Positions 23,499-64,000 of a DNA stretch of 64,000 bases are shown here, piece by piece. Both the position numbers and the translations under genes were made by a program. The first letter of the stretch is position 1. Each line of letters opens with the position of its first letter. The DNA is from Mytilus galloprovincialis (taxonomy: Eukaryota > Mollusca > Bivalvia > Mytilida > Mytilidae), in NCBI RefSeq assembly GCF_965363235.1, contig NC_134841.1, forward strand, positions 55,449,078 through 55,513,077, read 5' to 3'. The notes under the pieces were generated by a model, which worked only from the letters and a program-made list of their open reading frames with translations, did not search any database and was not told the DNA's origin.

Positions 23499-24914
23499 AT
23501 GTCGAACGTAGTTCGCCGAGCATTTCTTCACAGTATTCGTACATTATATAAACAATCACTAATTAATTTTACGTCAAATTACCCGAGAAATCTTCTAACC
23601 ACCAGGAATTATACGAAAAAAAATGACGAAGCTGAAACTCCAGGGAAACCGCATTGTAATGTTGGTACAATAGGTCACATTGACCATGGCAAGACAACAT
23701 TAACAGCAGCTATTACAAAAGTTTTGTCCGATTACGGTAAAGCAAAATTTGTGCAGTTTGAGGATATTGACAAAGCAGAGTTAGAAAGAAAACGTGGTAT
23801 AACAATAAATACATGTCATGTTGGTTATGAAACCGACCTTCGTCATTATGCACACACTGATTGTCCGGGTCACATTGATTACATTAAGAACATGATTAAT
23901 GGCACCTCTCAAATGGACGGGGCAATACTTGTCGTTGCTGCATCAGAAGGCACAATGCCACAAACTAGAGAGCACGTGTTATTAGCAAAACAGATAGGAA
24001 TAAATAAATTAGTAGTTTTCTTGAACAAAATTGACTTGGTTGATGATGAACTTGCAGAGCTCGTTGAACTTGAGGTTAGGGAATTACTTGAAGAATATGG
24101 ATATGATTCAGAAAATACTCCAGTTGTCAGGGGTTCAGCATTGAAAGCTTTGAAAGGGGATAAATCTGGACATGATTCTATATTAAAACTGATGGAAGCT
24201 GTAGATAAATACATTGATATTCCATTTCGTGATTTATCAAAACCATTTATTTTACCAGTTGAACATGTGTTTTCAGCCAGAGGAAGAGGAACAGTAGCAG
24301 TTGGGACACTCAGAGATGGAATTATAAAGAAAGGACAGCAAGCTCAAATACTTGGAGAAGGAGTAACACATAAAACAGCGGTATCTGATATTGAAGTTTT
24401 CAAAAAATCTGTAACAGAATGCCAAGCGGGAGATAATGTTGGTGTTCTCATGAGAGGTATCAAAAGTAATATTGTAACAAGAGGAATGTTTTTATGTGAA
24501 CCAAATGCATTTTCTCAGCATGATGCTTTTGAGGCAAAAATTTATGTGCTAACACGTGCTGAAGGAGGACGGACAAAACCGATCACTGACAAGTACATGC
24601 AGTTACTGTATACCAATTATTTTACAGTACAATCTTGCATATTAGTACCAGAGGAGACAAAAATGATTATGCCTGGTGAAGTTGTAAATATAACAATGTT
24701 GGCTAGAAAGTCCATGGTTTTTGAAGTTGGGACAAGATTTACAGTAAGAGAGCTACAAAGGACAACTGTGACAGGGGTAGTTACAAAGTTGTTGCCAAGA
24801 ACTGATATAGAAATTATTGGTTTCAATAAGCAAAATATGAAAACAACTTATGTAATTGAAAGTGGAAACCAAACTGTTAGATCGAAACGATTAGCTAGAA
24901 AATCAAAGAATTAG
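23499..24914 (+). CDS. TUFM: Mitochondrial-type elongation factor Tu, divergent and intronless
   Basis: EF-Tu is the GTPase that delivers aminoacyl-tRNA to the mitochondrial ribosome. The 471-residue product starts at ATG 23499 (MSNVVRRAF). An Arg-rich, acid-poor first ~48 residues look like a mitochondrial targeting peptide. GTP-binding motifs are complete: GHIDHGKT (59-66), RGITI (99-103), DCPGH with the catalytic His (121-125), NKID (176-179) and GSAL (212-215). Domain II (about 250-345) and domain III (to about 435) follow. The body aligns without gaps worth noting to animal mitochondrial EF-Tu but is clearly divergent, mostly in domain III, and carries a basic C-terminal extension ending [11 protein letters not shown], so it is ~20 residues longer than the human protein. 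It has no introns although the neighbouring gene has at least nine, suggesting a retrocopy or a second paralogue. It is intact, so probably functional. ATTAAA at 24984 and AATAAA at 25441 are candidate polyadenylation signals. Confidence 0.93.
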   Translation: MSNVVRRAFLHSIRTLYKQSLINFTSNYPRNLLTTRNYTKKNDEAETPGKPHCNVGTIGHIDHGKTTLTAAITKVLSDYGKAKFVQFEDIDKAELERKRGITINTCHVGYETDLRHYAHTDCPGHIDYIKNMINGTSQMDGAILVVAASEGTMPQTREHVLLAKQIGINKLVVFLNKIDLVDDELAELVELEVRELLEEYGYDSENTPVVRGSALKALKGDKSGHDSILKLMEAVDKYIDIPFRDLSKPFILPVEHVFSARGRGTVAVGTLRDGIIKKGQQAQILGEGVTHKTAVSDIEVFKKSVTECQAGDNVGVLMRGIKSNIVTRGMFLCEPNAFSQHDAFEAKIYVLTRAEGGRTKPITDKYMQLLYTNYFTVQSCILVPEETKMIMPGEVVNITMLARKSMVFEVGTRFTVRELQRTTVTGVVTKLLPRTDIEIIGFNKQNMKTTYVIESGNQTVRSKRLARKSKN

Positions 24915-25014
24915 TTTTACAAATGTAGTTCAGTTATTAAATGTTTTATCATGCCTATAATTATTGAATCATTGTTTTGAGAAATTAAATTTTGGGTTAA
25001 TATAAAAGGAGATG

Positions 25015-25130
25015 TAGCAATGTGTGGTATTATTGCCAAAGAGATAACTATACACCAGAGTTCAAAGCAATTATTGGCAACCAAACTCATTACTGCCTTC
25101 AGCAATGAGAAAAACCCATACTATAAAGAC
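25015..25130 (+). repeat. SINE-like dispersed repeat fragment
   Basis: GTGGTATTATTGCCAAAGAG, ATACACCAGAGTTCAAAGCA and AAGACATATAAACATGATAA match a family whose core is GTGGTATGAGTGCCAATGAGACAAC. It lies just 100 bases past the EF-Tu stop, so it may be part of its 3' untranslated region. Confidence 0.55.
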
Positions 25131-26459
25131 ATATAAACATGATAAAAGCACATGAAAATTGTGACACAATTCAAACCTTAAAACTAAGGGCCTAATTATA
25201 TACATTTTTTTAATCTATAACAAAACAATTTTCTAAAAACAAATAGGACAGACATTAACCAACAACAACCAACGAACTACATGCTTCTGACTTGGGACTG
25301 TGAGGCACATGATATAAACCTGAATAATGTGGTGGTATTTAACATGTTTGTGAGTGCTTCAAACCGGCCCTCTTACCTCAGACTTTGGTGTAATATAATA
25401 CAACAAATACCTTTTATCACACTTTTTCATTTATGTTATCAATAAAGTGATATGAACTACATTTTGTACATGTACATGATGTATGTATATCATAACATGT
25501 AATGGTATACTGGAAATTTTTTCCTTGCATTTACAAGTTTTTGAATTTGTGAAAACCTATTCTGTCACTATTTTTGCAATAATCATGATACAACATGCAA
25601 CATATGTGCAATAAAAACATCACAAAAACACATCATAAAAAATTCTTATCATGTTACATTTGTGTAGGATGAGTTGATAGTTCTTTTTATCTTGTTTAAT
25701 TGGTAAAGTTCAACAAATGTTCAAATGGTCATGAGAATGATGTATATATGTACATAGTGTTATTTCACCCTAAAATAACTGGAACAACCATGTATCTTTA
25801 TTTCATTACTGTTTTTCATCTAGGCTGTAATAATAGTAACTTAAAGGTATTCAGTGATGCACTTTTTACACAGGAAGCAGTGTTTTGATGACACCGGAGA
25901 TAAAAAGTTCTGACAACATTGGACAATGTGGTGAGAATTCCTCATCTCAGACATCAAAATGAAATACATGTACATTTGAAGAGGATTTGGTTTGACTTGC
26001 AACTGTCTATTAATTTGTTCTTAAAACAATAGATTTTAGGTTTTTCCAGTTCATAAAATTATGAAGTTATGTTCATAAGCTTAAACCTGCCTCATATTCT
26101 GCCTACAAAATTATATACATGCCAGTCATGGTTCTCTTTTTTTTATTACATGAAGATCAGAAATCCAGGATGGCACCCATATTTTCTATGATAACCACCA
26201 GAAACATATCCACAAAAGTCATTGAAAATATAAATTTGACAATCAAAAGGTACCATCCAGATATTTGTATGAGGCCTTTTATTGATAATAAAAACCTGGC
26301 AAGAGATTGGTTCATTTACATATCTGTAGGAAGACAGATAGAATTCCTGCTGGAAACATAAATGTAATTTATACTTTACATTGTAGATAGAATGAAGTTT
26401 GAAGAAGTAGAGTAACACACAAAATAACCAAGAGATATTCACACCGAAAATAAATCCAA

Positions 26460-26612
26460 TTATAGGAAGCCCTTTATAGCTTACTGGTCCGTGTGAGCCG
26501 AGGCTCCATGTTTAAATACATAAATTGGCCTATAATGGTTTACTTTTACAAATTGTGACTTTGATGGAGTGTTGTCTCATTGGCACTCATATCACTTCTT
26601 CTTATAGATATC
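26460..26612 (-). repeat. SINE-like dispersed repeat fragment
   Basis: CCCTTTATAGCTTACTGGTC, GTGTGAGCCGAGGCTCCATG, CCTATAATGGTTTACTTTTA and GTTGTCTCATTGGCACTCAT run in the orientation of the 52930-53085 copy. Confidence 0.65.
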
Positions 26613-26982
26613 TATATAGGAACATATTAAGGATAAGATATGAATTTTGTTACTACAAAGAACTTGCATAATGCAACATTGATTTGGAAATGAAAGAAAT
26701 GAGACTATATTCCTTATGATATGTTTGGACTTTCCTTATCAGGATGATAAATAAAGTGAAACTGTTCCTATAAACTTGAAAAAAAAATAGTTGTAACTTT
26801 TTTGGGTAGTTTTATAGCAAGGATCAGGAAATTGTTTCACCCGATATCGGTCGTTCCAATTCCAGCCCCTTGACTTGGAGCAAAATGTCAAGTTATTTGG
26901 TGTATGAAATGATTGTATGGCAAACAAGATTCCTCTGTCCTTGACCTGATTTTCATGATTCATTTGTCAACCTGAAGTTTTT

Positions 26983-28273
26983 AGGTCACCTGGCCCATAG
27001 GGCCAAGTGAGCTTTTCCCATCACTTTGCGTCCGTCGTAGTCCGGCGTCCGTCCTGCGTCGTCCTGCGTCATTAACTTTTACAAAAATCTTCTTCTCTGA
27101 AACTACTGGGCCAAATTAAACCAAACTTGGCCACAATCATCATTGGGGTATCTAGTTTAAAAAATGTGTCCGGTGACCCGGCCAACTAACCAAGACGGTC
27201 GCCACGTCTAAAAATAGAACATAGGGGTAAAATGCAGTTTTTGGCTTATAACTAAAAAACCAAAGCATTTAGAGCAAATCTGAAATGAGGGTAAAATTGT
27301 TTATCAGGTCAAGATCTATCTGCCCTGAAATTTTCAGATGAATCGGACAACACATTGTTGGGTTGCTGCCCCTAAATTGGTAGTTTTAACGAAATTTTAC
27401 TGTTTTTGGTTATTATCTTGAATATTATTATAGATAGAGATAAACTTTAAACAGCAATAATGTTCAGCAAAGTAAGATTTACAAATGAGTCAACATGACT
27501 GAAATGGTCAGTTGACACCTTTAGGAGTTATTGCCCTTTATAGTCAATTTTTAACCATTTTTCCTAAATCTTAGTAATCTTTTACAAAAATCTTCTCCTC
27601 TGAAACTACTGGGCCAAATTAATCCAAACTTTGCCACAATCATCATTGGGGTATCTAGTTTAAAAAATGTGTGGCGTGACCCTGCCAACCAACCAAGATG
27701 GCCACCATGGCTAAAAATAGAACATAGGGGTAAAATGTAGATTTTGGCTTATAACTCTAAAACCAAAGCATTTAGAGCAAATCTGATATGGGGTAAAATA
27801 ATCTTTTAGGTCAGGATCTATCTGCCCTGAAATTTTCAGACAAATCTGACAACCTGAATTAGTAATTTTAAGGAACTTTTGCAGTTTTTGATTATTATCT
27901 TGAATATTATTATAGATAGAGATAAACTGTAAACAGCAATAATGTTCAGCAAAGTAAGATCTACAAATAAGTCAACATGACCAAAATTGTCAGTGGACCC
28001 ATTAAGGATTATTGCCCTTCATAGTCATTTTTTAACAATTTTCAAAAATTTTTGTAAATTTTTGTAAATTTTTAGAATATATTTTCCACTGTAACTACTT
28101 GGCCAAGTTCATTATAGATAGAGATAATTATAGCAAGTAGAATGTCCAGTAAAGTAAGATCTACAAACACATCATGATCATCAAAACACAATTTGGTCAT
28201 GAATTTATCTGTGTCCATTGTTTAATATCCACATAGACCAAGGTGAGCGACACAGGCTCTTGAGAGCCTCTAG
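26983..28273 (+). mobile_element. Helitron-like non-autonomous element, copy 1
   Basis: Starts AGGTCACCTGGCCCATAGGG, continues with a GTCCG-rich tract, then two ~490-bp internal repeats (each with TTGGCTTATAACT and CAAAGCATTTAGAGCAAATC), and ends with a hairpin, GGCTCTTGAGAGCC, directly followed by CTAG before a T. A 3' hairpin plus CTRR before T and absence of a clear target duplication resemble Helitrons. The 5' end (TCACC preceded by G, not A) fits less well. No Rep/helicase gene. Copies 2 and 3 lie at 29249 and 47584 in inverse orientation. Confidence 0.65.
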
Positions 28274-28796
28274 TTTGTGTTCAGGCCTGTTTCTCAGATA
28301 CTACAAGTAATATGTCAATTATAGTTCGTGTTTGAAATGATTGTTTGGGTACATATGTAGCATGTCTGTCAGATACAGGTATCCCCCTGGATAAGTTTGA
28401 ATAATAAAAAATCCCTTAGAACCAGAGAAGTGAATTTTGTAAATTTGAATCATAAAATGATTGGCATAGTAACCAAAATCTTAAAAGTGGTAATAAATAA
28501 TGTAAGATATGCATACCACATCTTCCTATATCTGTTTCCATTTTGAAGGGTTAATCTGACTTGCAAGATCTTTATGAATCTTAAGAAATAATAAATGGGG
28601 AATGCATATATATGTGTCTTGCATATCATATAAAGTTATAAAGAGACATATCTGAAGAACAATAAAAGTTAAGCCACTAAAATTCAAACTTGATTTGTGT
28701 TTTGTGATTGTTAAGCATTATGTATTAACATTTGGTAGAGGCAAACTAAAGTTACAGAAAGGAAACCTATGGGACGTATGGACGTACATATGTACA
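28274..28796. other. No gene seen
   Basis: AT-rich intergenic stretch without recognisable repeat or exon. Confidence 0.4.
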
Positions 28797-28900
28797 TAAA
28801 GTAAAGTAAAGTAAAGTAATCTTTATTTAAAGTCGGTACATAAGAATGGTACAAAAGTAAAACTTAAAGCTTCCATGGACTTTCAAGGGTCAACACTCAA
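28797..28900 (-). repeat. Probable LINE 3'-end scrap with AAAGT microsatellite
   Basis: ATAAAGTAAAGTAAAGTAAA followed by CTTTATTTAAAGTCGGTAC. Read on the minus strand it is a short unique piece, AAATAAAGATTAC, then an ACTTT run, the pattern left by 5'-truncated non-LTR insertions. Confidence 0.45.
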
Positions 28901-29248
28901 ACTTTGGAAGGTTTGCAGACACAAAGGCTTACAAGTTTTTAAGAAAGTACAAGAGCTTTATATTGCGAAAAATATTTATTTTGATTTTGTATGACAATTT
29001 TAAAATAACATTATTCCTGACAAAATAAATTATGAGACCTACATTGTTTTAAAGCATAAGATAAATGATACTAGTAATCTACTTATGGCAATGTAAATTA
29101 TTGACACTCACAGGTCACTATTTTGTCACCAGTTACATTTCTGTAAAAACAGGTGATTCCAAATAATTTTAGGAATGATTTTTAAAACAGATGTTAACAA
29201 AGTTTCCTATATTGTTCCCTATAACCATAACATATCTAACAATTACAA
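28901..29248. other. No gene seen
   Basis: AT-rich; nothing recognised. Confidence 0.4.
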
Positions 29249-30684
29249 CTAGCGACTCTAAAGAGCCTGTGTCGCTCACCTTGGTCTATGTGAATATTAA
29301 ACAATGGACACAGATGGATTCATGACAAAATTGTGTTTTGGTGATGGTGATGTGTTTGTAGATCTTACTTTACTAAACATTCTTGCTGCTTACAATTATC
29401 TCTATCTATAACAGTACTTTCTGTGGAAAATGTTATTGAAAATCTTCAAATTTTAAGAAAATTGTTAAAAATTGACTATGAAGGGCAATAACTCCTTAGG
29501 GGGTCAATTGACTATTTTGGTCATCCTGACTTATTTTTAGTTCTTACTTTGCTGTACATTATTGCTGTTTACAGTTTATCTCTATCATAATATTCAAGAT
29601 AATAACAAAAAAACAGCAAAATTTCCTCAAAATTACCAATTCAGGGGCAGCAACCTAACAACCGATTTTCCGATTCATCTGAAAATTCCAGGGCAGATAG
29701 ATCTTGACCTGATCAACAATTTTACTTCCTGTCAGATTTGCTTTTAATGCTTTGGTTTTTTGAGTTATAAGCCAAAAACTGCAATTTACCCCCATGTTTT
29801 ATCTTTAGCCATGGCGGCCATCTTGGTTAGTTGGCCGAGTTACCGGACACATTTTTTTAACTAGATACCCAAATGATGATTATGGCCAAGTTTGGTTAAA
29901 TTTGGCCCAGTAGTTTCAGAGGAGAAGATTTTTCTAAAAGATTACTAAGATTTACGAAAAATGGTTAAAAATTGACTATAAAGGGCAATTACTCCTAAAG
30001 TGGTCACTTGACCATTTTGGTCATGTTGACTTATTTGTAGATCTTACTTTGCTGAACATTATTGCTGTTTACAGTTCATCTCTATCTATAACAATATTCA
30101 AGATAATAACCAAAAACAGCAAAATTTCCTTAAAATTACTATTTCAGGGGCAGCAACCCAACAACGGAATGTCCGATTCATCTGAAAATTTCAGGGCAGA
30201 TAGATCTTGACCTGATCAACAATTTTACCGCGTCAGATTTGCTCTAAATGCTTTGGTTTTTGAGTTATAAGCCAAAAACTGCATTTTACCCCTATGTTCT
30301 ATTTTTAGCCATGGCGGCCATCTTGGATTCATCTGAAAAGTTCAGGGCAGATAGATCTTGACCTGATGAACAATACTACTCCATGTCAGATTTGCTCTAA
30401 ATGCTTTGGTTTTTGAGTTATAAGCTAAAAACTGCATTTTACCCCTATGTTCTATTTTTAGCCATGGCGGCCATCTTAGTTGGTTGGGTGGGGCACCAGA
30501 CACATTTTTTAAACTAGATACCCAAATAATGATTGTGGCTAAGTTTGGTTAAATTTGGCCCAGTAGTTTCAGAGGAGAAGATTTTTGTAAAAGTTAACGC
30601 AGGACAACGACGACGACGGACGACGACGGACGCCGGACGTCAAGTGATGAGAAAAGCTCACTTGGCCTTTCGGCCAGGTGAGCT
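29249..30684 (-). mobile_element. Helitron-like non-autonomous element, copy 2
   Basis: Inverse orientation to copy 1: CTAG at the low end, then the degenerate hairpin, CCTGTGTCGCTCACCTTGG, about three internal ~430-490-bp repeats with CCATGGCGGCCATCTTG, a GACGACGGACG tract (30603-30640) and CACTTGGCCTTTCGGCCAGG at the high end. Short frames with WPPWLK-like peptides come from the minus strand of the repeat and are not genes. Confidence 0.65.
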
Positions 30685-31358
30685 AAAAATATCATGTTAA
30701 TTTTTACCTGGATAAGTTTTACTCAGAATTTTTGAGTTCATTTTCAGTATCATACAGATACAAATATGGATACCTAGGATAACTGTCTGCTGAATGTTTA
30801 AAGTGCAGCATGTTCACCAAAAAATATTCGTAAATTATGGCACTTCAATAAATAAATATGACATATGAAATAAATTGATATTTTCCATCATCAGAGTAAA
30901 ACTGTTTTCCATTGTCATATTCTGACTAGCTTGAAAAATTAAAGAAATAATAATGTCAAGGTACCCCCCTTCCCCCTATGGAGAGATAAAATGTATTTGA
31001 AAGGTAAAATAACAGCCACTAATTTGTTCATGGGCAAAAAGAAAAATATACTGAGTATTGACACTGGCATCCCAAGCTTAGTGTATATCAATTCCATTCC
31101 CAATACTCTAACATTTTACAAGACTTAAGTATGAAATCTAGTGTTTATTATTGAAACTAGAAGCTAAGCAACCAACAATCAATCAATCCAAAATAGAAGA
31201 TTTCATTGTACTACCTTGCCACTGCAGTACTGTGGATTCATTTATTATTGTGGGTACCAATTTCATGGATTGAAGAACAATCTTATTTTAATTTTATTTT
31301 GATTTCAAGGATTTGACAGTTTCAATACCATAGAAAATTCCAACTTCTTAGAACATTT
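30685..31358. other. No gene seen
   Basis: AT-rich intergenic stretch; no exon recognised. Confidence 0.4.
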
Positions 31359-31942
31359 AAAGGAGTAGGTCCGGTAAGGACTCATTTTGGACTCAAATTT
31401 CAGTTTCATCAAAAGAAAGATTTTGACCACTTTTTAAACACCTAAGTGTGTATTTCACTTGATTCAATTAGTTTATGTGAAAGATTTTAACTGATTAAGT
31501 CATTAAAAACGATCTGATTGAAGCTCAAATATGAAAAATCTCTCAAATATGCCAAAAAACGTCACTTTTCAGATTGTTTTTGTCAAAAATGAAAGTGGCC
31601 GCATCCGTGTTCATCCATAACCTTTATATATGTTATGTATTATCATAAAATACAACTTACATTGCAATATTAAGGATGAACACGAATGCGGCCACTTTCG
31701 TTTTACACGGAAACCGTCTAAAATTTAACTAAAATGATAGAATTTTGAAGATTTCAGTAATTTAGCATGACTTAATGGTGCTACAACCCGATATATGTGC
31801 ATTGTATTGTCAAAAACAGCCCATATTTATGTAGCAGAAGCATTCAACTTTCCAATAAATAACTAAAAGTTTACATTTGAACAATTTTGTAAAACTGTTA
31901 TATTTTTGGGCCAAAAAGGGGCCTTACCGGACCTACTCCTTT
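31359..31942. mobile_element. MITE with AAAGGAGTAGGTCCGGTAAG ends, copy 1
   Basis: Inverted ends AAAGGAGTAGGTCCGGTAAG (31359) and CTTACCGGACCTACTCCTTT (to 31942). A second, inner inverted repeat, GAAAGTGGCCGCATCCGTGT and its near-inverse ACGAATGCGGCCACTTTCG (about 31589-31702), gives a double-hairpin design. A close copy is at 60196-60774. Non-coding. Confidence 0.8.
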
Positions 31943-32955
31943 ATGGTTTGCCAATATCAACAATGAATCCACTGTAAATGTTTTTTTCTCTTAATTATTA
32001 AAATCCACAAATATTCTTGCTACAACCTTTTATTGTATAGTTTTTTTTTAATGTCTAAGTTCTATAAATCTTCAAAAATGTTATCACAGAGCTATGTATT
32101 GCCTTCATGCAATTTTGAAATTACTATGGCAATAACTTAACATGTAAACTACGTAAAACATTCAAAGTCAATAAACCTTGACTGAAGGTGCAGGGTCAAA
32201 TAACCTGCAGTGAAGTTAGATGTGCAAATGCCAATACATCTGCATAATGAATATCATTGACCTAAAACTTGGAATTTCCCTTAAACTAAAACCAATCCTA
32301 AATTTATTCTTTGATGAGGTGAGACAAAATTCTTATTTTATATACATTGTCTTTGTCTTATTGGTATACAAAGGCTGACAATATTTGTCTGGATTGTTCT
32401 GTTAATTAGTAAATAATTGTCCTCTAGGCTTTTAATAAATTGTATTTTACCATTTACAGAACTTAAATAGGTTACACATGAAAAGTTTAAAAATATTTTG
32501 CACAATATTTACAGGCAACTGTGAGGAAAATATTGTCCCATAACTTTGGTTCAAATCAAATAATTATGCCATCGTCAGTATTATTAAAAGCCTTTTAAAT
32601 TAAGAAAGCATAAGCATGGAGGAGAAGATATGTCATGTATGTCTTCTAAACTCAATGTTTAATCTAAAATGCAATAACAATCTGACAGATGCACTCGTAC
32701 TTAAGATCTTTACATAAATTTTCTTAAATTTTCTAACTTGAATACACTTTAAATAGACAATATCAATCAATCACAGCCTGGTCATCTTTTTATGAGGAAA
32801 TATTGTTAAAAAACAAACAGTCCACTTCATAACATCCTTGTTAACACTGCATTTGAAATGTTGTTCAATACGAATTTCCATTCTAATCTGTTTTATCAGT
32901 CCCAGTGTGGCTTATGATCGATCCTATCAAGCCTTGTACCATTTAAATTGGAAAT
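31943..32955. other. Downstream flank and presumptive 3' untranslated region of the ZnT5 gene
   Basis: No exon is seen. Because the ZnT5 stop codon is at 32956-32958 on the minus strand, at least part of this should be its 3' untranslated region. TTTATT at about 32032, an AATAAA on the minus strand, is one possible polyadenylation signal. The end is not determined. Confidence 0.4.
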
Positions 32956-61747
<28,792 letters not shown>

Positions 61748-62029
61748 CTGAAAACTGGTTAAGGAATGTTGTATAGTAATGCATGTAATCCCTCTATTAC
61801 AACTTAAACATGAGTATCTAAAAAAAAATACTTTAATGTTCCCCAACATTTAATTCTACACTTAGATATATACAAAAGTGATTTTTTTTATATATATACA
61901 AGGATAGTGTCACATACATAATACATTGTGACCTTATGAGTTTCCTACAAAAAAAATAATCTTTCGTATATTTTTCTTCTTCTTCAAATCAGTTTTATTT
62001 TAGCAAAATATTAAATTGGGTTTCTAATA
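61748..62029. other. Intron upstream of ZnT5 exon a; no exon seen
   Basis: The preceding exon, which should end with one base of a split codon and encode the segment before the NHKHSN block, was not found here. Confidence 0.4.
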
Positions 62030-62475
62030 AATTGCTTCGCTGAGCAAAGCTGGATACGACTGCAGATGTCAAACCCTGTAAAGTTGGGGCCAAAATGGAC
62101 ACAATATTCACGCTTGATACTGGTTTGAATTTGGATTGTAATTAAATATTTGACACATAATAGGTTTTTGCCACAGAATAACTGTCCAAGAACTTAAAAA
62201 TTGGTTGTATGATTTGAATTTATATTCATTTTTTTTTGCTTTTGTGCAATACACTATGCTGTTGCTAATTGACACCCCCCCTAAATAAAATTGATCCGTT
62301 TTTTTTTGCTTTTGTGCAATACACCATCCTGTTGAATATAAAAAAAAACAAAAAAAATATTTGATGAAATTTTCTTTATAATTTCTGAAATCTGAAATGA
62401 GAAAAATAGTCCCCTCCCAATTTTTTTTCCACCTCCTCCTTTCCCTTATTCCAAATTTAAATTTCAATACTTCAA
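62030..62475 (+). repeat. Decayed relative of the 33871 repeat
   Basis: GCTGGATACGACTGCAGATG, AACCCTGTAAAGTTGGGGC and GTTTGAATTTGGATTGTAAT parallel 33890-33980, followed by two CTTTTGTGCAATACAC(T/C)AT blocks. A 119-codon minus-strand frame here is not a gene. Confidence 0.6.
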
Positions 62476-64000
62476 GATATAGTCAAATCTCAATTAAAAT
62501 TTCTTATAAAGTTAACAACCATAATTAACCTTTTAAATACAGCATACAAGCTTACGTCTTAAAATATAAAATGACATACATAGTCATGGCTAAAATTAAT
62601 ATTAGTTAATAGTAACTTTTAATCAAAGCATTGTAAGCGCTGTCGGCAGTTAACCAAAAACCAAGGCAAACATAATAGACAACTTTCGAGTTTGATGCAT
62701 TTCCGTCAAAAACTTTGGTTTTAGTGAACATCATTCATGCTTTTAGGGGTGTCGTTGCTTCAGTTTCAATGTTGAGGCGAGTGGTTGGAAAACTATAAAG
62801 CTATATTGCATAAATTTTTCGGCAAATTGAATTCTCATATCTGTCTTAGAGAATTGTGAGTAAGTACCTACAGAACAAATATTATTTCTAGTTTATCCTG
62901 CACAATGACAATCACTTAGACGCTTGATGAACGTTTAAAGTGCAGAAATACAGGCGATCCCCTCTATCTGGTAATTGATGTCATAATAGAGTGCATAAAT
63001 GACGAGTTTTTTTCGGTGCCAGACAAACTCGAAAGTGGTCTATTAAGAAAACTATGGCAATGTCGCTTCAATTTTTTTTTTTTTAAATATAAAAGAACAA
63101 ACATTAAACATTCATATATTGTAAATTTATGTTCATTTGATGAATAAATCATTAAGGCAAGTAATTCATATTTTATCAAGGTTTTCAAAAGCAATGCATA
63201 TATCAAGTATATTTTTTTCAAGGACATGAGTCTGCAGGGGTACAAGTTCGCAATGATTACAGTTGTTCTAGTTGATAGTTAATGTTGGTATTAGTTGACT
63301 GTTAGTAGTTCAAGTTGACTTTAGTACGAGGTTGTAAAAGTATGAATGGACTTGCTTCCCTGGAAAGAAAACCAGTGGCATAAGCTTGCATGTATGCTCA
63401 GATGCTCAAGCATCCACCTTATTTTTGGCAAAAAAAAATATTATTGCATGTGTTCACAGCAGATACACACAGAGGTATCTGAATGTAACAAGGGTGAGGA
63501 TATGAAGCAGTATGCATGGTTTTTCCTTTAGGATCGTTAAGTTTATGTAAACAAGATGGATAAATCACAGAAAAGTGCTCTCGACTCTTTTGTAATATAT
63601 CTGGGTATGGTTTCCTGTGACATGAAAGACGACGTGATAAAAACTCTACTAGTGATTACTGAAATGGAGTGCTTATAAATACCCCTTTCTATTTAGGTTC
63701 AAATATTTTTTAAAAAAAAATTTCAATAAAAGAACAGAGTTCCAATGTCCCCGCATTGCACATATTTTATCTATCCAAGATACAAGGGCTAAAAATGCAC
63801 TTTTTTATACATTCTTTTAATATTTCTACATGATCAAGAGAAATAAAAGCTTCATCTAGCAAATGCAATAGGATTTTCATTATAATTTATGTTTCCACAG
63901 GGCATAATTGGTTAACAATATTTGATCAGGACTTATTTTTGTTAGTGTCAAACATATTTTTCTGATGATACAAGTTACAAAAAAATCTTGCAATAATCGT
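62476..64000. other. Right-hand flank; no gene supported
   Basis: CAACTTTCGAGTTTG (about 62682-62696) and CAAACTCGAAAGTGG (about 63024-63038) form an inverted pair around 330 bp. Two short plus-strand frames (63346-63531 and 63556-63678) have no recognisable family. The remaining 5' exons of ZnT5 should lie in or beyond this region, but none could be identified. Confidence 0.4.

Larger units (their letters stand above)
24915..26982. other. Intergenic region with SINE-like repeats; no gene seen
   Basis: No exon is supported. Two repeat fragments (25015-25130 and 26460-26610) are listed separately. Short frames on both strands lack family features. Confidence 0.5.

Noticed and set aside
62560..62600. 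A possible extra ZnT5 exon with an acceptor TTAATTTTAG and donor GTAAGC on the minus strand
   Set aside because: The ~12 encoded residues do not match the expected ZnT5 segment before exon a.
63346..63678. Two short plus-strand frames (61 and 40 codons)
   Set aside because: No recognisable family, no splice context, and length within chance for this composition.

Overview
This is eukaryotic, AT-rich, repeat-dense DNA. The repeat families and the protein matches point to a bivalve mollusc, most probably a marine mussel (Mytilus or a close relative). Two host genes can be supported. One is an intronless gene for a mitochondrial-type elongation factor Tu (23499-24914, + strand). The other is a zinc transporter of the ZnT5/SLC30A5 type on the - strand. 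Ten of its exons (61747 down to 32956) join in frame to 565 codons, matching about the last three quarters of the vertebrate protein; the 5' exons lie beyond the right edge. The two genes converge, with about 8 kb of repeat-filled DNA between their stop codons.

Layout. 1-7.7 kb: dispersed repeats, an inverted-repeat element built of near-palindromic words (3531-4915, 5-bp target duplication), and a broken reverse transcriptase. 7.7-22.2 kb: a dead non-LTR retrotransposon split by an 11.9-kb inverted-repeat transposon (8061-19978). That transposon has arms of ~329-bp tandem monomers, a perfect 9-bp target-site duplication, and a second dead retrotransposon in its centre. 22.2-25 kb: SINE-like repeats and the EF-Tu gene. 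25-33 kb: intergenic DNA with two Helitron-like elements and a MITE. 33-61.7 kb: the ZnT5 gene, its introns packed with nested transposons. 61.7-64 kb: upstream intron or flank, no exon recognised.

The most unusual signal is in ZnT5. Two consecutive exons (53393-53550 and 46922-47051) each have a minisatellite immediately upstream in transcript order. In both, the repeat unit is the exon's own 3' splice site plus its first ~42-54 coding bases. The array at 47.05-52.8 kb has about 54 units of 65 bp and is interrupted by a Helitron-like element; the array at 53.5-54.4 kb has about 11 units of ~83 bp. The spliceosome therefore meets dozens of decoy acceptors before the real exon. In the larger array each acceptor is followed directly by a donor-like GTATGA, which resembles a recursive-splicing site.

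Limits: all coordinates were read by eye, repeat copy numbers are approximate, and transposon class names rest on termini and target duplications rather than database searches.
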